From: Ktedonobacteraceae bacterium
Lineage (GTDB): Bacteria; Chloroflexota; Ktedonobacteria; Ktedonobacterales; Ktedonobacteraceae
Length of the DNA: 64,000 bases
Direction: 5' to 3'
Assembly (NCBI GenBank): GCA_035653615.1
Contig: DASRBN010000027.1
Coordinates: forward strand, 101,306-165,305
The notes beneath the pieces are model-generated. The model did not search any database. It was not told the origin of the DNA and saw only the letters and a program-made list of their open reading frames with translations. Position numbers and translations under genes: made by a program. Shown in pieces: positions 60,324 through 64,000 of this stretch; the first letter of the stretch is position 1, and every line of letters begins with the position of its first letter.

Positions 60324-61724
60324 ATGCAGAACGATACGATAGCCGCTATTGCCACGCCGCCCGGTATAGGGGGCATAGGCATCATCCGTGTGAGTGGCGC
60401 GGACGCATTTGATGTAGTATTGCCACTCTTACGCCGCCCAGGTGGAGGTACTGGCGTACCGCCATCGCACGTACTCACCTATGGTCATATTGTCAATCCT
60501 CAGACGCAAGAGATCCTTGATGAGGTGCTGGTCGCTTTCATGCATGCCCCTCGTACATACACGCGTGAGGATGTTGTCGAGATTTCGGGGCATGGCGGAC
60601 CGCTGGTACTCCAGCGCATGCTGCGCCTGGTGCTGGCACAGGGGGCCCGCATGGCGAATCCTGGTGAGTTTACCTTGCGCGCCTTCCTCAATGGCAGGCT
60701 CGACCTCGCGCAGGCCGAGGCGGTGATGGACCTGATCAGTTCCCAGACCGAGGCCGGGCAGCGCCTGGCGATGCACCAACTGCGCGGGCGCGTCTCAGAA
60801 CAGGTGCAGGATGCCCGCCACGCCTTGCTGGGGGTAATCGCACGCATCGAGGCCAGCATCGATTTTCCTGAAGAGGACGTGCCCACTCCCCAACCTGAAG
60901 AATTGCGACCGCTGATTGAAATAGCGCAACAGAAGGTGGATACCTTACTCGCTGGAGCAGAGCAGGGAAGGCTCTACCGGCAAGGACTGCGTACCGCGAT
61001 TATTGGGCGGCCAAATGTGGGAAAATCCAGCCTCCTCAATGCCCTGCTGCGTACCGAGCGCGCCATCGTCACGCCCATTGCCGGAACGACTCGCGATACA
61101 GTTGAAGAGGTGGCGAATCTGCGCGGCATTCCACTTCATCTCATCGATACCGCCGGTATCACGCCCAGTGATGATCCTGTTGAGCAGATTGGCGTCCAGC
61201 GCAGTCGTGCGGCCGCTGAAAGCGCGGACGTTGTGCTGCTCGTGTTCGACGGTTCCGAGCGACTGAACGAACAGGATATGCAGGTTTCCGCGGAACTACA
61301 TGCCATGGGATTTGGCACAAAGAACAGGCCGGTGATCGTAGTGGTGAATAAATCGGACCGGCCCCGGCAACTGCAAATCGACGAAGCGGGTAGCATGTGG
61401 CCGGAGGCGCCGTTCGTCTCCACGTCGACGCTCACCGGCGCGGGGCTTGACCGGCTCGAGGAGACGCTTGCCGACCTGGTATTGGGTGGGAAAGTCTTAA
61501 GCGGCGAAAGTTCGCTGATTACCAGCGCGCGCCACCAGGAAGCGCTGCGCAGGGCTGCTGAGCATCTACAAGCCTCACTGCTCCCACTCGAACAGCGATT
61601 GCCGCTCGATTTCGTCTCCATCGACCTGCGTGCCGCCTATGACGCGCTGGGAGAAGTGACTGGTGAGACGGCCAGCGAGGACCTCCTGGAAAGAATCTTC
61701 AGCGAATTTTGTATTGGAAAGTGA
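60324..61724 (+). CDS. mnmE: tRNA uridine-5-carboxymethylaminomethyl(34) synthesis GTPase MnmE
   Basis: 466 residues from ATG 60324 (MQNDTIAAIATPPGIGGIGI), the standard family start; no ribosome site is visible. THF-binding N-terminus with RTYTREDVVEISGHGG and NPGEFTLRAFLNGRLDLAQA; the GTPase has GRPNVGKSSLLN (about 229), the G2 threonines in IAGTTRDTV, DTAG and NKSD; the C-terminus FCIGK is conserved. It works with MnmG (24774). It is closed by a convergent gene three bases on. Confidence 0.96.
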   Translation: MQNDTIAAIATPPGIGGIGIIRVSGADAFDVVLPLLRRPGGGTGVPPSHVLTYGHIVNPQTQEILDEVLVAFMHAPRTYTREDVVEISGHGGPLVLQRMLRLVLAQGARMANPGEFTLRAFLNGRLDLAQAEAVMDLISSQTEAGQRLAMHQLRGRVSEQVQDARHALLGVIARIEASIDFPEEDVPTPQPEELRPLIEIAQQKVDTLLAGAEQGRLYRQGLRTAIIGRPNVGKSSLLNALLRTERAIVTPIAGTTRDTVEEVANLRGIPLHLIDTAGITPSDDPVEQIGVQRSRAAAESADVVLLVFDGSERLNEQDMQVSAELHAMGFGTKNRPVIVVVNKSDRPRQLQIDEAGSMWPEAPFVSTSTLTGAGLDRLEETLADLVLGGKVLSGESSLITSARHQEALRRAAEHLQASLLPLEQRLPLDFVSIDLRAAYDALGEVTGETASEDLLERIFSEFCIGK

Positions 61725-61727
61725 ATG

Positions 61728-63335
61728 TTACCTTACCCACAGTTCTTTTCCTCCTCCATAGTTATGCAGCAGTCGAAAATGCTGCGCGACCCAGGCGCGG
61801 AAAGGGGCCGTTTGCCCTTCTCCTAAACGTCCGGTATAAAAGAGAATCGCGTGAACCTGGGGTTGAGAAGCCGCATTTTCAAGCTGGGCCAGGGTGAGAT
61901 AGCCGCTCTCGATGCGCACCGTCGAGGTATCGACGAGGGACGGCGGGGTATTGCGATCTGCCAGCCCCGCGATGAACTGCGCATCTGTTATCACCAGTTG
62001 ATCCGGGGTAATAGCATGCTGCAAATCTGCCGCGACACGTAATCCCTGTTGTGTTTGCTGGTCGGTAGCCACATACGCCACATTTCTGTAATACGCTCTA
62101 TCTTGCCGGATCGCCAGCACAACCGTTATTCCTATCAAGATAAGTGCGGTCCATAGCAGGATATTTTCTATGGATGCCAGGAATCGATTCGCTCTTCTCT
62201 TTTCTGAAATGGTATGCCCGCTCCTTGTAAAGATGGTGTAATACCCGGCCAGGCTTTCCCAGGTCAGGCTATTGCCTATTCCTATCACTGCCAGTCCGAG
62301 CAAAGGAGGAATCAGCGCTATGAGATGGTGCTGGAAAAGTGGAACCTGGCGCCAGAGTATGTAAATCGTCGCAAGCAGCCAGGCAATTAATGGGAGAACG
62401 CGCCAATCCTTGCGTAAGAAAGAAGCCACAATGCCAAACAGCGCGGCCAGGCTCAACCACGAAATAAGGGCGCCTTTGATGAGGGAAAAATTGCCCCTCT
62501 GAGAGGATGCAAATGCTGTCGCGGCCTTCGTGTGGAAGGAAATCACGGTTGAGATCAGCGTTTGAGACGAATTCAGAAAAGGGACTACCAGCAGCAATGC
62601 TGTCACAATACATGCCAGGATACCGGCAGCGATTGGTACGAGCGGTATATTTCTGGCTCCCATTCGCCTCTGCAAACCTTGCCAGATGCGTGCCAGCATC
62701 AACAGTACAATAGGTACCAGGCAGGTGACACTCAATAATTTGCACATGATAGCCAGCGAGACGGTGACGCCTGTAAGCGCTGCCCAACACAGTCCCGCCA
62801 TTCCCCCGGGCTGCTCCCACCACATATAGGCCAGTCCGACCGCGAGCAGCGAAAATGCCGTAGATGATGCCTCGGCCTGAATCGTCTGCGATTCTGCGAG
62901 ATAGACCGGATTGACGATCAGCAGCAAAAGCCCTGTTACTGCGCCCAGGCGTCCTCCCAGGGCCTTCCCCAAAAGAAATGCTCCCAGCAGGCCGAAAAGG
63001 GATATCAGGGCGATGCCCAGGCGAGCTGACCAGAGGGTGTTGCCAAACAGAACGTAGCCAGGAAAGCTTGAAAGTAAAAAGAACGGTGGCTGCGAGTAAA
63101 AAATACTCTGATACAGGGCATGACCGGCGCTCATAGCACGCAAGGATTGCCAGTATACTCCCTCATCATAACCATCACGGTCGAATGGAACATCCAACTT
63201 ATAGAGACGCATGAGAACAGCGGCAATGACGAGCGCTACAACCACTCCCCACATAAGAAGCGTTTGCCAGCGGAGCGTATCTGCCGCACGCACTTGATTA
63301 TCTTTTGCCTCGTTTTCTATCGAACTTACCGGCAT
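61728..63335 (-). CDS. GT39/ArnT-like membrane glycosyltransferase
   Basis: 535 residues with about 10-12 membrane helices. The first outside loop has RDGYDEGVYWQS, which fits the acidic catalytic motif of PMT/ArnT (GT-C fold) enzymes that use polyprenyl-phosphate sugars. The C-terminal 110 residues form an outside domain (LQHAITPDQLVITDAQFIAG). Acceptor is unknown; protein or envelope glycan transfer is likely. Confidence 0.85.
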   Translation of the reverse strand: MPVSSIENEAKDNQVRAADTLRWQTLLMWGVVVALVIAAVLMRLYKLDVPFDRDGYDEGVYWQSLRAMSAGHALYQSIFYSQPPFFLLSSFPGYVLFGNTLWSARLGIALISLFGLLGAFLLGKALGGRLGAVTGLLLLIVNPVYLAESQTIQAEASSTAFSLLAVGLAYMWWEQPGGMAGLCWAALTGVTVSLAIMCKLLSVTCLVPIVLLMLARIWQGLQRRMGARNIPLVPIAAGILACIVTALLLVVPFLNSSQTLISTVISFHTKAATAFASSQRGNFSLIKGALISWLSLAALFGIVASFLRKDWRVLPLIAWLLATIYILWRQVPLFQHHLIALIPPLLGLAVIGIGNSLTWESLAGYYTIFTRSGHTISEKRRANRFLASIENILLWTALILIGITVVLAIRQDRAYYRNVAYVATDQQTQQGLRVAADLQHAITPDQLVITDAQFIAGLADRNTPPSLVDTSTVRIESGYLTLAQLENAASQPQVHAILFYTGRLGEGQTAPFRAWVAQHFRLLHNYGGGKELWVR

Positions 63336-63545
63336 GCCTTTACCTCATTGTTGCCTGGCGGAATAATATCCTGTGTATGCCCTACAAAGTAGAACGTATC
63401 AAGAAACAAATTGGTATTAAACCGGAGTGAATTAAACTACGCGGATGTTCTATTCTTTGCGCTTTAACAACTTCAGGGGCGCGCGGGATCGAAAAAACAG
63501 AAAATACAATTTTGTAAATTTACAAAAAATGATCCCCAAAACCCC
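63336..63545. other. Intergenic region, nothing recognised
   Basis: About 200 bases between the glycosyltransferase and the promoter at 63546 without visible gene or repeat. Confidence 0.4.
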
Positions 63546-63575
63546 TTGACAACGGATTAGGAGCTATGGCATAAT
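63546..63575 (+). promoter_or_regulatory. Strong promoter at the right end of the window
   Basis: TTGACA (63546-63551) and CATAAT (63570-63575) with an 18-base spacer. About 420 bases of non-coding, structured sequence follow to the window edge. Confidence 0.65.
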
Positions 63576-64000
63576 ACCGTTGTCGCCGTAAAGACGGTAA
63601 GAACTTCGTAAGCGAACCCCTTAAAAGGATTTCCTGAAGAAAATTATAACCCAGGGCTGCGTTTCCCCTCGTGGGTATCGGATCCCTGGCATTCTGTATC
63701 TGTCTAAACCGGCGATTAAGAAGCAAGAGTACTTGCTTCGGGAAGTACCTTGACAATTGAAAAGTGGAAAGCAGAACAGCAACTGTTTGGCGTCTGAATA
63801 CGAACGAACACAGAACCTTCCGAGCGCCGCAGTTTCTGTCAATTCGGCCCCGCTGTATGAGCGTACAGGTGGGGCAATCTGCGAACAGCCAAGTGCAACA
63901 ACTTTAGTACAGCAACTTGGCCTGGATCGCAACTTGGCACTGGTTCATGTGCTCTCTCCTGCTTGGGAGGGAGTCACCATAGAGTACTGGATGGCGAGTT
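63576..64000 (+). other. Structured non-coding leader, possibly of a stable RNA operon
   Basis: No good open frame on either strand. Stems include CCCAGGG/CCCTGG (about 63650-63690), and two overlapping alternatives: AAGCAAG with CTTGCTT (63721-63738), or GTACTT with AAGTAC (about 63729-63748). TTGACAATTGAAAAGTGG (from 63750) recalls the processing region before rRNA genes in other bacteria. An rRNA gene may begin beyond the edge (inference). Confidence 0.35.

Noticed and set aside
63750..63780. Second promoter at TTGACAATTG
   Set aside because: No -10 box lies at a proper distance; it more likely belongs to the leader RNA.

Overview
The window looks like chromosomal DNA of a filamentous, spore-forming Chloroflexota bacterium of the Ktedonobacteria type. 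This is inferred from gene content, not from a marker gene: predicted membrane proteins with proline/tyrosine/glutamine-rich tails, XRE-TPR regulators, YsnF/AvaK stress proteins, an actinobacterial-style EccC ATPase, VWA/kinase/TIR signalling genes, moderate GC, and many short palindromic intergenic repeats. The only RNA gene I can place is tRNA-Leu(UAA). No rRNA gene is visible, although the last 450 bases look like the promoter and leader of a stable RNA operon.

Layout. 1-5.3 kb: the end of a sugar kinase, an aldo/keto reductase, a ribbon-helix-helix/ClpN protein behind a palindromic operator, a methyltransferase, a cytochrome P450 and a zinc-ribbon membrane protein. 5.7-14.5 kb: an HTH-FHA-ABC exporter, two S51 (cyanophycinase-like) peptidases, a short-chain dehydrogenase, a decayed GNAT/beta-propeller region and a radical SAM protein of the DNA modification/repair type. 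14.9-21.1 kb: an envelope-stress block (YtxH-like, two channel-like TM-helix proteins, two YsnF paralogues, MarR, and an ECF sigma factor with its anti-sigma partner). 21.1-23.4 kb: a 2.2-kb element integrated in the 3' end of tRNA-Leu, bounded by 59-bp direct repeats, carrying an integrase stump and one AlbA_2/ATPase regulator. 23.5-30.6 kb: a GAF regulator, mnmG, a two-component pair, endonuclease V and a methyltransferase.

30.6-42.2 kb is the most distinctive region: a type VII (ESX-like) secretion locus with WXG100 proteins, a YukD-like protein, a three-ATPase EccC, a WXG-fused candidate effector, a possible chaperone and a truncated second effector head. It is preceded by a VWA protein and a protein kinase, with a TIR membrane protein and a proline-rich membrane protein on the opposite strand. 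A plausible reading is a secretion machine wired to its own phospho-signalling and TIR module.

42.2-48.7 kb holds metabolic and housekeeping genes (alcohol dehydrogenase, LLM oxidoreductase, VOC protein, rsmI, acyl-CoA ligase). 49.4-55.2 kb holds two XRE-TPR regulators flanking a divergent sigma-like gene and a putative HxxxCxxC anti-sigma partner, plus moaC. 55.6-63.3 kb holds a PAP2 phosphatase, a class B penicillin-binding protein, a Fur regulator, fdhD, mnmE and a GT39-like membrane glycosyltransferase. mnmG and mnmE, which act together on tRNA wobble uridine, are both present about 35 kb apart. Three families of short dispersed repeats run through the window, and in several cases they provide a gene's stop codon.
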